From Lycium barbarum (lineage: Eukaryota > Streptophyta > Magnoliopsida > Solanales > Solanaceae), in the NCBI RefSeq assembly GCF_019175385.1, contig NC_083343.1, forward strand, positions 51,482,457-51,546,456: a stretch of DNA of 64,000 nucleotides, given 5' to 3'. Each line of letters begins with the position of its first letter. Position 1 is the stretch's first letter. Below the pieces are notes generated by a model. It saw only the letters and a program-made list of their open reading frames with translations. It had not been told where the DNA came from and ran no database searches. The position numbers and the translations under genes were made by a program. Shown one piece after another: positions 1 to 9,598 of the stretch.

Positions 1-2701
1 GTGGGCCAAAGAAATAAAAAAATTACAATTGAAGCCCAAAGGAAAGAGAGGGGCCTGCCAAGCCCATTTTAAAAGGGTCATGTGCTATGCACATGACCCC
101 AAAAGGATATATATCACTTGAAGTCTTAGTAATTTAGATCAAATCAAAAAAAATCAAGAACACACAAAGGAAAGGGGCATTCGGCCGAATAGTGAAGAGA
201 AAGAAAGAAAAATTCCAAGCTTTCTTGTGATCCAAAAATCTTGTTCTTCTCATATTTGTGAAGTACTCAAGGCCCTCTTCAACGGGGTATAATTAGTTTG
301 GCGTAAAATCGACGTTTGCGACAAGTCGGGGTTTCAAGGAAAGGTATGAATTTTGTCCCCTTTTGTTATAGAATTGATGTGAATGTGTTAAGCATTGGAA
401 GTAGATGGAGATCCCGTAATTATAACGCAAATAGAAAGTCGTGGGTGTGTGTGTGTAGTGTGTTTGGCCGTGAGTTATGGAAGGAAAGAAATGGTTTGAA
501 TTGATCTTGTTTAAGTTGGCATAATGTGTTGTTGTGACCCTTAGATCGTAATTGATTGATTGTTGAATTAAATTGGCGGTGGAAAACGAATTCAGATATT
601 ATCGGAAAGTGTATATCCTTGGTATTCTTATGTATATCAATGTATATTTTGGGGTGCTATAGACTTTAGATATGAATCTATATCGATGTTGACGAATTCG
701 GATTGGAACGACGTTAGTTAGAATGTTCGTCGTGAATTTTAATGTTTTGAAGAATTATGGAACTAATGGATTTTGGTGCAATTTCGTGTATGGTTTGAAT
801 TGTAATGAGAATGTGGTTGTATAAGTTTGAATGTGGGAATGAATACAAATATGTAGATATAGAATTGGAATTTTGAAAGTTTGAATGGAAAGTTGCCAAC
901 TTTAGAAATCATGTAGAACTTTAAAGCTAGAATGGCTTGATTGTTGTTTATATTGTTTGGTTGATGTGTGGGCTGTTGTGGTTGGTTAATTTGAGCCGAG
1001 CTACGCCTCGGGGATGTTAGATTTATAGGGGAAGTGCTGCCGAAATTTCGGTAGGCAAATATGGAGTTAAAGGCATTTTTGAGCCTAAGAATCTCATTTG
1101 GTAACTTTGACCATTTGCAGATTTTTGACGAAACGGGACGGGACTTTTGGAGGAGCTTACGACATCTGAGAGGTATGTAAAGCTTCCCAATTCTTTATTT
1201 GGCATATCTTAGTGTGTTAGTTGAATATGAGACCTTCCGGAGCATTTCTGCTCCTCGAAACCCGATCCACATGAAAGTTACTATTCATTCAATTCGATTG
1301 AAGCCTAAAGGCTCCCTTTTGGCTAGAATGCCATTATTCGTCCGAAACCTATCGAAATGTGGTCGGGTAACCTAGAAATGATTATGTATGACCCTTGGCA
1401 TATAACTGCTCGTAAAAATATGTTCGCCACCTCACTTCGACTCGAGGTGGGTCCGCTACCCCAAAATGCCCGATTTGCCCTTCGGGCCATCTTTGAGAAT
1501 AGAGTTGAACATACCACTTCTGATCTTTGGAACATCCTTCCACGGGGTATGTTTGGACTATTCGATGCACTAATCCTGGTTTTGAACTATATGGACCATT
1601 TTGGAATCGTTTTGCAAAATGAAACCTTATATCGACTAAGTATTCGACTATTTTGTAATAGGATATGATTTATGAGTTTACTTTGTTTTGAAACACTATT
1701 TCGAAATACGATTTGCATTTGTTTGCTCACGACTCTGCTCGTGCCTTATTATGACTTCGTTCACCGGTTCCCGGGCCGGTTTTGATTCGTGCGTTTTATG
1801 ATAATTCGGCCGTATGCTGTGTTACGGTTCCCAAGGCTTCGCCATAGGGCCGGGTTCCGTTTGGAGTTATGCTGTGATATGGCTCGGGATGCGATACGCT
1901 CACCGATGATTATGATTATGTTCGGGGATGTACGGAGATTTGAAACCTTCTGGTGTTATGCTGTGTGTGGTGCCAGCGTCGGAGTGGCGACCACGTTCTT
2001 AAGCGTTTGCATGATTTTATTTGCATAAAATATATGTATATGATTCCGATACAGATTTTGACATACCAGTTTGTACCCCACTTTGACATTTGATTTGCTT
2101 TCGGTTTTGATCCATAATTCTGTACTCCGTGCTTTACATACTCAGTACATATTTCGTACTGACCCACTCTCTCCGGGGGCTGCATTTTATGCCCGCAGGT
2201 GCAGACATCGGTGATCCTCCGCAGTAGGCTTCACTTCTTGCTTTCCGGAGTACTTTTACTTGATCCGGAGCCCACTCTTGGTACAGACTCCTCCACTTTG
2301 TATATGTACTTTGTATATTTGACAGTTTGGGGTACGGCGGGGCCCTGTCTCGCCATATGTCATGTTTTGAATTCGTAGAGGTCTGTAGTCATCTTTGTGG
2401 GGCGAGGGTCCTATGTGTATGTTGTCTGATTTTGCTTTCGGGTCTTAAAGCGGTCTGTTTGATATGATGGCCCCAAATGGCCCTTTTGTATATATTTGTA
2501 TTTTGACCGGCGATGTCTATTCCGCCGCTTTGTTTGAGTTTGATTTGATATGACCGCTTAAGATATTTTTTCGATATAAATTATGTGTGATATAACTTTT
2601 GGAAAATCCTGAAATAAGTTTGGGTTCGGAAATGAATATGCGATTTGGTCTGGGTACCCAGGTAGGGTGCCAGTCGCGGCCCACGGGGCTGGGTCGTGAC
2701 A
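1..2701 (+). mobile_element. LTR N, right part of a long LTR (sense +)
   Basis: This non-coding block reads as a long LTR in plus sense. It ends in TGGGTCGTGACA at 2701, followed directly by element A sequence rather than a primer-binding site, so it is the outer end of a 3' LTR or a solo LTR. The end matches, in reverse complement, the start of LTR I at 46253. The stretch near 990-1050 (TTTGAGCCGAG, then GCTGCCGAAATTTCGG) is the reverse complement of a segment found in the A LTRs near 7388, so the families are related. The left end lies outside the window. Short reading frames inside show no recognisable protein. Confidence 0.75.
2674..2699 (+). other. U5-end hairpin of LTR N
   Basis: The arms are TCGCGGCCCA (2674-2683) and TGGGTCGTGA (2690-2699). 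In the plus-strand transcript all ten pairs form, two of them G-U. On the opposite strand those two would be A-C mismatches. LTR I has the same pairing. Confidence 0.55.
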
Positions 2702-3209
2702 AGTTCTCTCCTTCCATCAATCATACGATGTTGAAGAGGGCCTTCAAATTAGTGGAATACTAGAAGAAAATAATTTTTGGATCAAACTTGGAGGCTCCAA
2801 TGTTTTCTCTCCATGGCCGAAATTGGAGTGGTCTTTCTTTCTCTTCAAGGTTCTTGAAAATTCTAAGGATAGAGATGAAATATATAGCCCTCTTTATCAT
2901 ATTTGGCACATGGAAAATTAATTAAAATCCATGGGCTTGGGCCATTGCATGGCCGGCCACCCCTCTCTCTTTTGGGCCTCATTTTCTTATATTTGTTTTT
3001 GAGCCCAATTGGCTACAAATCTTGTTTTGTAATTCCCAAAACAAATTTCGAAATTCCAATTTTGTCCCTAGCCTTCCTCGGTATTTCCTCACCAATGTTA
3101 TCATAGCCGGCACGTTCATACTAAGTAAGGTCTAAATATAGCCTCAGTCATTACAAGTCAAGTTATCTCAAAAAAAAAATTCGAATATGCAAAAATGCCG
3201 GATGTAACA
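2702..3209 (-). mobile_element. LTR A1, right-hand fragment
   Basis: It is nearly identical to the right ends of the three full A LTRs (compare 8154-8664) and ends in GGATGTAACA at 3209. The left part is missing at the junction with LTR N at 2701/2702. In element sense (minus) this is the 5' start of the 3'-most LTR of the array. Confidence 0.85.
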
Positions 3210-3246
3210 TCCTCCCCCCCTTTAGAACATTCGTCCTCGAATGTTC
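3210..3246 (-). promoter_or_regulatory. Polypurine tract and pol-tail remnant, A internal 1
   Basis: In minus sense a palindromic GAACATTCGAGGACGAATG-type tail is followed by AAAGGGGGGGAGGA, directly upstream of LTR sequence TGTTACA. This is the expected second-strand priming tract. The palindromic tail resembles the 3' coding end of Tekay/Del-type pol genes, which is inference. The same module recurs at 8665, 13568, 27711 and 30788. Confidence 0.75.
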
Positions 3247-3397
3247 AATTTTCCTTAGGGGGTCTCATGACACTTCGGGGAGGTTCCTTTCTTTCCTTCA
3301 AAATTCTTTTCAATGTTACATTTGCCATCAACGTCATTCACCTCTCGTCGCACTTCTCGGTTCCTTACAACGTTATCATAAGCCCACGTCATACCAA

Positions 3398-3579
3398 ACA
3401 GATTCATAACTAGAGCCAGACACACAGAAGCATATCGGACAGATTCATAATCAGGGTCAGATGTATTGGACTATGGCGGACAGATTCGTAGTCAGAGTCA
3501 GACGTATGGAAGTATGTCAGACAGATCCGTGATCAGAATCAGGCGTACAGAGATGTATCAGACAGAAATGTAATCAGGG
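3398..3579. repeat. Minisatellite of about 41-43 bp, A internal 1
   Basis: There are about four and a half imperfect units built on CAGATTCATAATCAGGGTCAG plus a GTATGGAAGTATGTC-like part. The array recurs at 8853-9034 and 13755-13936. It is longer in element G (31072-31383), so copy number has changed between families. Confidence 0.8.
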
Positions 3580-3960
3580 TTCATCTATTCTTTTACAACT
3601 TTTGTATCCTAACCTCCGCTTCGTCCCATGCATTCCGTTTAATAAAACCTTTCGTCTATCGCAACATTAGTCGCTGGAACTCGGCACTTGATCAATATGG
3701 TCACCAGAGGAGAATCATACACATACATATACGTTTACTACTATCTTACCTGTAAACGTATCCAACCACTTTTCAAATTCGCCAAATTCCCGAGCGGTAT
3801 TGCACCTTTCTGTTTTTTTTTTCTTTTTGCCCATTTAGTCCGCCTTGGTCTGCGCGACTCCTGCAAGGGTACTAGCTGCCCCACACATTCTCTTTTCCTT
3901 TAAGTTACTCAAAATTTCTATTTATATGTAATACTTATACTCGTGAAAAATTTCGTATCC

Positions 3961-4062
3961 CTCCCAGGGGGGGCACCCATCCTGAAATTGCTCCCAGCTT
4001 AGCACGTTTAACCTCGAAACGTTGGCGGAATTTGATGCCTTAACGCCGATATAATCGCGTCC
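3961..4062 (-). ncRNA. 5S rRNA-like domain in A internal 1
   Basis: Read on the minus strand from 4062, the sequence begins GGACGCGATTATA and continues through an A-box-like GAGGTTAAACGTGCT to a C-box-like GGATGGGTGCCCC and CTGGGA. These stand in the order and spacing of plant 5S rRNA (GGATGCGATCATA, AAGTTAAGCGTGCT, GGATGGGTGACC, CTGGGA). Against the 5S sequence I recall, roughly six in ten positions agree over about 95 nt without a gap. The last 20 or so nt of 5S are not recognisable, and a TTTTT run follows within about 15 nt in sense. It is a derived 5S sequence, not a functional rRNA gene. The same domain occurs in element G. Confidence 0.75.
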
Positions 4063-4594
4063 TTTTTCTCATATGGCCTTTATTACATGACCCAGGGCGA
4101 GTCGAGGTTTCACAGATCCCGAGACATTGTCGGAGCACGTCCTTCCTTATACATTTACTATTTTGCCCTTTTTGATTCCTAATGTGCACTTTTCACTTAT
4201 GTATATAATTATTACCTATTCTGGGCTTCCAGATTCTCGATGGTGGCGAACATACCTTCGTCGCCGTTACTTACGAATATTTCGAATATCAGCTCGTCCG
4301 TGCTCTTACTCACTATCCTTACATAACAATCTCCATTTACCATTCCTGCTATTCAGAATCTGCACATGGCAAATATCAACATTATCTCACAGAACATACA
4401 GTCATATATCATATTCCAACCATTCGGAACTTCCAATTTCCAGATAACAGGGCAAACATGGCTTTTCATACCATTTCCCCTCTCATGCCGTCGTATATAG
4501 GGCTCACATAAGGAATTTCATTTCCTATGACTTGGCTCTATCGCACGATCTGAGACAGAAAGAAGGTCAACAATCTCTAAATGCCTCGTAGCCT

Positions 4595-4633
4595 CCTGTT
4601 TATGAATGTGGCGCGCTACACACCATAAGCAGG
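4595..4633 (-). other. Leader hairpin with GCGCGC loop, A internal 1
   Basis: In sense: CCTGCTTAT, GG, TGTG, loop TA-GCGCGC, CACA, TTC, ATAAACAGG. The outer stem has nine positions with one C-A mismatch and the inner stem has four pairs. The six-base palindrome is at 4611-4616. The hairpin lies 44 nt downstream of the primer-binding site, the same place as in B, F, G and I. Confidence 0.6.
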
Positions 4634-4677
4634 ACTCTACCGGACACGAATTTGCAGACAACCCCTAGGACAAACCT

Positions 4678-4689
4678 GCTCTGATACCA
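4678..4689 (-). promoter_or_regulatory. Primer-binding site, A internal 1
   Basis: The minus strand reads TGGTATCAGAGC, complementary to the 3' end of plant initiator tRNA-Met. It is separated from the LTR end (TGTGACA) by AAG. Confidence 0.95.
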
Positions 4690-4694
4690 CTTTG

Positions 4695-4721
4695 TCACAC
4701 CCTAATTCCGCTAGGGTGTGA
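4695..4721 (-). other. U5-end hairpin of LTR A2
   Basis: TCACACCCTA (4695-4704) and TAGGGTGTGA (4712-4721) are perfectly complementary over ten bases. The stem ends two bases from the LTR terminus, next to the primer-binding site. LTRs A3, A4 and M carry the same stem. Confidence 0.65.
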
Positions 4722-5556
4722 TGGGCACCCGACCCTTAGTTAGGGTCAAGCGAACCCTCAGAGTCTTGCTGCACATAAAAGTCACGTCAAACTTTTTAAA
4801 TCAAACAAGATAAAGTACGTAGTAAAAATTTTTTTTATTTTTTTTCAGAGATATTCTTTCTCATAGCTTCCGAGCAGAACAAATCTACAGTCATACAAAA
4901 TTCAATACATAGCACAGACTGGCATATCGGCTGACGGAGCCGCTGACAGACTGACAAACAATACCCACGACGCTGTCTGCAAAGTCTCTAACATAAGTCC
5001 AGAAGCATAACATGCAAACTCTAACTCGGCGGCACTCCGGAAACAAAAGGAGCTTGCCATCTGCACTGGAATATCTTCTATATTGTCTTCAACTCAGCTG
5101 GGAGTACCTGCGCGGCATGAAACGCAGCCCCCGAAGAAAGGGGTCAGTACAGAATATGTACTGAGTATGTAAAGCGGAAATGTAACAAATATAATCATAA
5201 ACTGAACCATAAGTATAGAGATATAGCGGACAGAATCAAACCCGAATCCGAATCAGAAAAATAAAATAAAATATATATAGTGAATACAGGGTATGACAGG
5301 GAGAGTCGTAATCTGAATCAGAGGTATTGAGTATGACAGACCGAATTCATATCCGAATCAGACTTTCAGAAATGCAACAGACAGAGTCATGCATGCAGAG
5401 TCATAAGCATATACAGAAAGTAAGGGTATTAACCAAAGTACCAAAATACTTATTCTACAATTACAGATCGCATGTCCGAAGAGGTGCCGAAGATACAGAA
5501 TACAGAATGGAGTACGGAACGCACAGAGGTGATGTCACACGCCAGACGAGGTACAG

Positions 5557-5755
5557 AACGTACAGAATAATCAGACGATGTCATATATCGGACGGAATGC
5601 AAAACGTACAGAATGCTCAGATGATGTCATGTATCGGACGAAATACAGAACGTACAGAATGCTCAGACGATGTCATATATCGGACGGAATGCAAAACGTA
5701 CAGAATGCTCAGATGATGTCACGTATCGGATGAAATACAGAGCGTACAGAATACC
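5557..5755. repeat. 46-bp minisatellite in LTR A2
   Basis: There are just over four units starting AACGTACAGAATGCTCAGA. Two alternating variants (CATATATCGG and CATGTATCGG) suggest a 92-bp higher-order period. Equivalents lie at 10457-10655 and 15367-15565. Confidence 0.9.
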
Positions 5756-5818
5756 AGAATGCTTATTTTCCGGACAAAATTATACATATCAAAAACATGT
5801 AATTTTTTTCACAGATGA

Positions 5819-6060
5819 CAGATCCCGGCCCTGTGATAAGGGACGCGGTAACAGAATCATCATATGTCAAAATCATATGTCAAAGTATACATATGCAGAT
5901 AGCAGATAACAGATCCCGGCCCTGTGATAAGGGAGGCGGTAACAGAATCATCATATGTCAAAATCATATGTCAAAGTATACATATGCAGATAGCAGATAA
6001 CAGATCCCGGCCCTGTGATAAGGGACGCGGTAAAAGAGCCCGGCCCTCAAGGAAGAGACG
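5819..6060. repeat. 91-bp minisatellite in LTR A2
   Basis: There are two full units (5819-5909, 5910-6000) and a partial third. Each begins CAGATCCCGGCCCTGTGATA and contains a doubled CATATGTCAAA. Equivalents lie at 10719-10935 and 15629-15845. Confidence 0.9.
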
Positions 6061-6180
6061 CGGTGAACAGAATCATATGCCATCCTGGACGCCATCCCCA
6101 TATCATCATATACAGATAACAGAACCCGGCTCTCCCACCGAGGGGCGCGGTGAACAATGCAGAGGAAACGCACGGTAACA

Positions 6181-6372
6181 GAACCTGGCCCGGGTCGCAG
6201 TGAAAGAGGCATTAAGTCATGCATGAAGCAGAAGAAGGGCACGATAACAGAACCTGGCCCGGGACGCAGTGAAAGAGACATTAAGTCATGCATGAAGCAG
6301 AAGAAGGGCACGATAACAGAACCTGGCCCGGGACGCAGTGAAAGAGACATTAAGTCATGCACGAGCAGAGTC
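6181..6372. repeat. 69-bp minisatellite in LTR A2
   Basis: Three units (6181, 6250, 6319) start GAACCTGGCCCGGGACGCAG. Because 69 is a multiple of three, both strands stay open across it (151 codons on minus, 102 on plus) and would encode 23-residue repeats. I treat these frames as a by-product of the repeat. Equivalents lie at 11081-11270 and 15991-16180. Confidence 0.9.
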
Positions 6373-6555
6373 ATGAGAAACCATATGCACATAAATCCAG
6401 ACTCAATGAATAGGCACACTTGCCGACATTCGAAGACTCAGAAACGAGTTTCGGTCTCTTCCTAGTTAGTATCAGGAAGTTATGAGCATTTGGAATACAG
6501 AAACCTCTTCGGACTTTTAAGCGATCCGAGATCGTACATAATGAACGTTAAGGCT

Positions 6556-6860
6556 TACAGAGAATACTCATATCAGAATACTCGGACCAGAAAACTCATA
6601 TCCAGATATTCATATCCAAATACTTATATCGGAATACTTATATCGGAATACCCGTATCAGAACACTTATACCAGACACTCGTACCAGTATACCTAACTCA
6701 GAATACTTATATCAGAATATTCATATCGAATTATTTATATATATATATCGGGTACTTATATCAAAATACTTATATCTGAATATTTACATCAGAATGCTTA
6801 TATCAAAATATTCGAATCGGATCGTTCGTATCGGGATGTATATATCAAAATAGTCGAGTC
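6556..6860. repeat. Short A/T-rich tandem repeats (about 14 bp) in LTR A2
   Basis: These are many imperfect units of the type ATACTTATATCGGA and TCAGAATACTCATA. In LTR A4 a 42-bp stretch of this block is missing between two copies of TATATCAAAATA. Confidence 0.8.
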
Positions 6861-8664
6861 AGAATACTTATAACTGAGTTACTAAATACTTATAGCAAAC
6901 TCGGAGCAATATCCAAGGTTTCTCTTAATTATCATACGGAAGTAGGGCAAATAAAACAATACAAATAGCTCTCGGGGTGGTGGGCCCACCTTGGGTCAAG
7001 TCGAGGTGACATACGTCAGACTATAATTGTTTGGTCTTAACAGGTCATCCACAAAAGTTTCAAAGCGATTCTCTCACATTTGCGCAATTTATAGATGTTT
7101 GAATAGTTTCCAACAAAATGTAGCAATTGTGCTTCAATGCCATTGAATGAATAGTACCTAAAATCCAACTCGGATTTCCACGAGTAGAGTAACCCCCGAG
7201 CCTTCAAATCCAAACCTAACATACCTAGGACATGCCAAAAGAAGGAGGGGTACATCTTTACATACCTTTCTTGCCTTGTACGCTCGCCAAATTCAATTCC
7301 CGTTTCGTCAAAAATCTGCAATTGGTCATCTTTGCCAAATGTTGACTATAGGGCTTTGGCATTCAATCTTGAATTAGTACTTGTCTACCGAAATTTCGGC
7401 AGCACCTCCCCTGTAAATACAACGCCCCGAGAATTTAACTCGGCTCAAAACAATCAACAACAACCCAACACAACATCAACAGTAACAACAACCAATATAA
7501 AACATAACATAACACAACTAGTCCCCTTTTTTTTCCAACATAATGTGGTAACTTCCATTCCGACTTCCCATTTCCAAACCAAACTCAATGTTTTCATATT
7601 CCTTACTAATCAAAATCATTGCAATACCATTTGGAAACATTTCATACCATTTCTACAAAATAGTCACAAAATATACAAAATGTACCAACTTTCCGCCAAA
7701 GCCATAATGCCTCCAAAACTTCTAATCTTTAACATTCATATTCATAGTATGTCTCCATCTTCCAATTTCATCAACAACTACCAAAGTCCACATTTAAATT
7801 CTTATTTTCACAATTATACAAAAATCATATAAAAATCACATAAATTCCCCATAACGACATACAACTTATTTCAACCAAATTCCTTCAACTTTCACTTCCA
7901 ATATAGATTTCACCATAGCCACAACTATATTACAACATAAAATTCAACTCATATTATCAATACAACTTTGCACCTACACGGCTCATGCACGCATACATAC
8001 CTACCATGCAAACTTCCATATTTTCATGAATTCTATCCATTTCTACACACCATAACATAAACAAAACCTTCAGAACATATAAAAGGGAATGAAATCTTAC
8101 CTTTCTTCACAACTTCTTCACTTAACTAGGGTTAGAATTTTGTTCCAAAGAGTAGTTCTCTCCTTCCATCAATCATACCATGTTGAAGAGGGCCTTCAAA
8201 TTAGTGGAATACTAGAAGAAAATAATTTTTTTGGATCAAATTTGGAGGCTCCAATTTTTTCTCTCCATGGCCGAAATTGGAGTGGTCTTTCTTTCTCTTC
8301 AAGGTTCTTGAAAATTCTAAGGATAAAGATGAAATATATAGCCCTCTTTATCATATTTGGCACATGGAAAATTAATTAAAATCCATGGGCTTGGGCCATT
8401 GCATGGCCGGCCACCCCTCTCTCTTTTGGGCCTCATTTTCTTATATATTTTTTTTAGCCCAATTGGCTACAAATCTTGTTTTGTAATTCCCAAAACAAAT
8501 TTCCGAAATTCCTATTTTGTCCCTAGCCTTCCTCGGTATTTCCGCACCAATGTTATCATAGCCGGCACGTTCATACTAAGTAAGGTCTAAATATAGCCTC
8601 ATTCATTACAAGTCAAGTTATCTCAAAAAAAAAATTCGAATATGCAAAAATGCCGGATGTAACA

Positions 8665-9598
8665 TCCTCCCCCCCTTTAGAACATTCGTCCTCGAATGTT
8701 CAATTGACCTTAGGGGGTCTCATGACACTTCGGGGAGGTTCCTTTCTTTCCTTCAAAATTCTTTTCAATGTTACATTTGCCATCAACGTCATTCACCTCT
8801 CGTCGCACTTCTCGGTTCCTTACAACGTTATCATAATCCCACGTCATACCAAACAGATTCATAACTAGAGCCAAACACACAGAAGCATATCGGACAGATT
8901 CATAATCTGGGTCAGATGTATTGGACTATGGTGGACAGATTCGTAGTCAGAGTCAGACGTATGGAAGTATGTCAGACAGATCCGTGATCAGAATCAGGCG
9001 TACAGAGATGTATCACACAGAAATGTAATCAGGGTTCGTCTATTCTTTTACAACTTTTGTATCCTAACCTCCGCTTCGTCCCATGCATTCCGTTTAATAA
9101 AACCTTTCGTTTATCGCAACATTAGTCGCTGGAACTCGGCTCTTGATCAATATGGTAACCAGAGGAGAATCATACACATACATATACGTTTACTACTATC
9201 TTACCTGTAAACGTATCCAACCACTTTTCAAATTCGCCAAATTCCCGAGCGGTATTGCACCTTTCTATTTTTTTTTCTTTTTGCCCATTTAGTCCGCCTT
9301 GGTCTGCGCGACTCCTGCAAGGGTACTAGCTGCCCCACACATTCTCTTTTCCTTTAAGTTACTCGAAATTTCTATTTATATGTATTACTTATGCCGTCGT
9401 ATATAGGGCTCACATAAGGAATTTCATTTCCTATGACTTGGCTCTATCGCACGATCTGAGACAGAAAGAAGGTCAACAATCCCTAAATGCCCCGTAGCCT
9501 CCTGTTTATGAATGTGGCGCGCTACACACCATAAGCAGGACTCTACCGGACACGACTTTGCAGACAACCCCTAGGACAAACCTGTTCTGATACCACTT
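8665..9598 (-). mobile_element. Element A internal region 2 (short form, 934 bp)
   Basis: It has the same layout as internal region 1 but lacks the 548-bp segment with the 5S-like domain. The join reads ACTTAT then GCCGTCG near 9390. The polypurine tract is at 8665-8680, the minisatellite at 8853-9034, the leader hairpin at 9501-9539 and the primer-binding site at 9584-9595. That site has one change (GTTCTGATACCA on plus). No protein-coding capacity is visible. Confidence 0.85.
9501..9539 (-). other. Leader hairpin with GCGCGC loop, A internal 2
   Basis: It has the same stem and loop as in internal region 1, with the palindrome at 9517-9522. Confidence 0.6.

Larger units (their letters stand above)
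3210..4692 (-). mobile_element. Element A internal region 1 (long form, 1483 bp)
   Basis: It lies between the end of LTR A1 (TGTAACA) and the start of LTR A2 (TGTCACACCC). In minus sense it runs: primer-binding site, conserved leader with hairpin, 5S-rRNA-like domain, a segment shared with element G, a roughly 41-bp minisatellite, polypurine tract. I see no gag or pol homology and no sizeable sense reading frame, so this is a non-autonomous element. It keeps a 548-bp stretch (3939-4486) that is absent from internal regions 2 and 3. Confidence 0.85.
4487..4692 (-). promoter_or_regulatory. Conserved 5' leader, A internal 1
   Basis: The sense leader after the primer-binding site is shared, with substitutions, by elements B (21140-21320), F (41095-41270), G (33060-33231) and I (46080-46252). 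Common blocks include GTAGAGTCTTG-like, AACAGGAGGCTAC and CGTGCGATAGAGCC-like sequence. It lies in an otherwise fast-diverging region. Confidence 0.7.
4693..8664 (-). mobile_element. LTR A2 (3972 bp)
   Basis: On the plus strand it runs from TGTCACACCC to GGATGTAACA. A primer-binding site lies on its left and a polypurine tract on its right, so it serves two internal regions at once, as an LTR inside a tandem array must. It contains four minisatellite blocks (5557-6850) and a long A/T-rich, purine-poor part (7430-8060). The reading frames in it (for example 166 codons at 7332-7832 on the antisense strand) show no known protein. Confidence 0.9.

Noticed and set aside
3961..4062. A functional 5S rRNA gene
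   Set aside because: Too many substitutions, the 3' arm is missing, and it is a single copy embedded in a retroelement rather than a tandem 5S unit. Kept as a 5S-derived domain only.
4678..4689. tRNA genes at the GCTCTGATACCA sites
   Set aside because: Only the 12-nt primer-binding match to initiator tRNA-Met is present. There is no cloverleaf around it.
5557..6372. CRISPR-like regular repeats
   Set aside because: The units are contiguous minisatellites without unique spacers, and the genome is clearly a plant nuclear genome.
5964..6419. 151-codon frame on minus, kept at identical length in LTRs A2, A3 (10864-11319) and A4 (15774-16229), with 23-residue repeats
   Set aside because: The frame is open because the 69-bp repeat is a multiple of three, and the plus strand is open as well. 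The three copies are too recent for length conservation to mean selection. No known protein family is recognised.
7332..7832. 166-codon plus-strand frame, repeated at 12234-12734
   Set aside because: It lies antisense to the element, in A/T-rich, purine-poor LTR sequence; Asn/Thr/Ile/Pro-rich low-complexity product, and it is shortened in LTR A4 (17013-17312). No start context or domain supports it.
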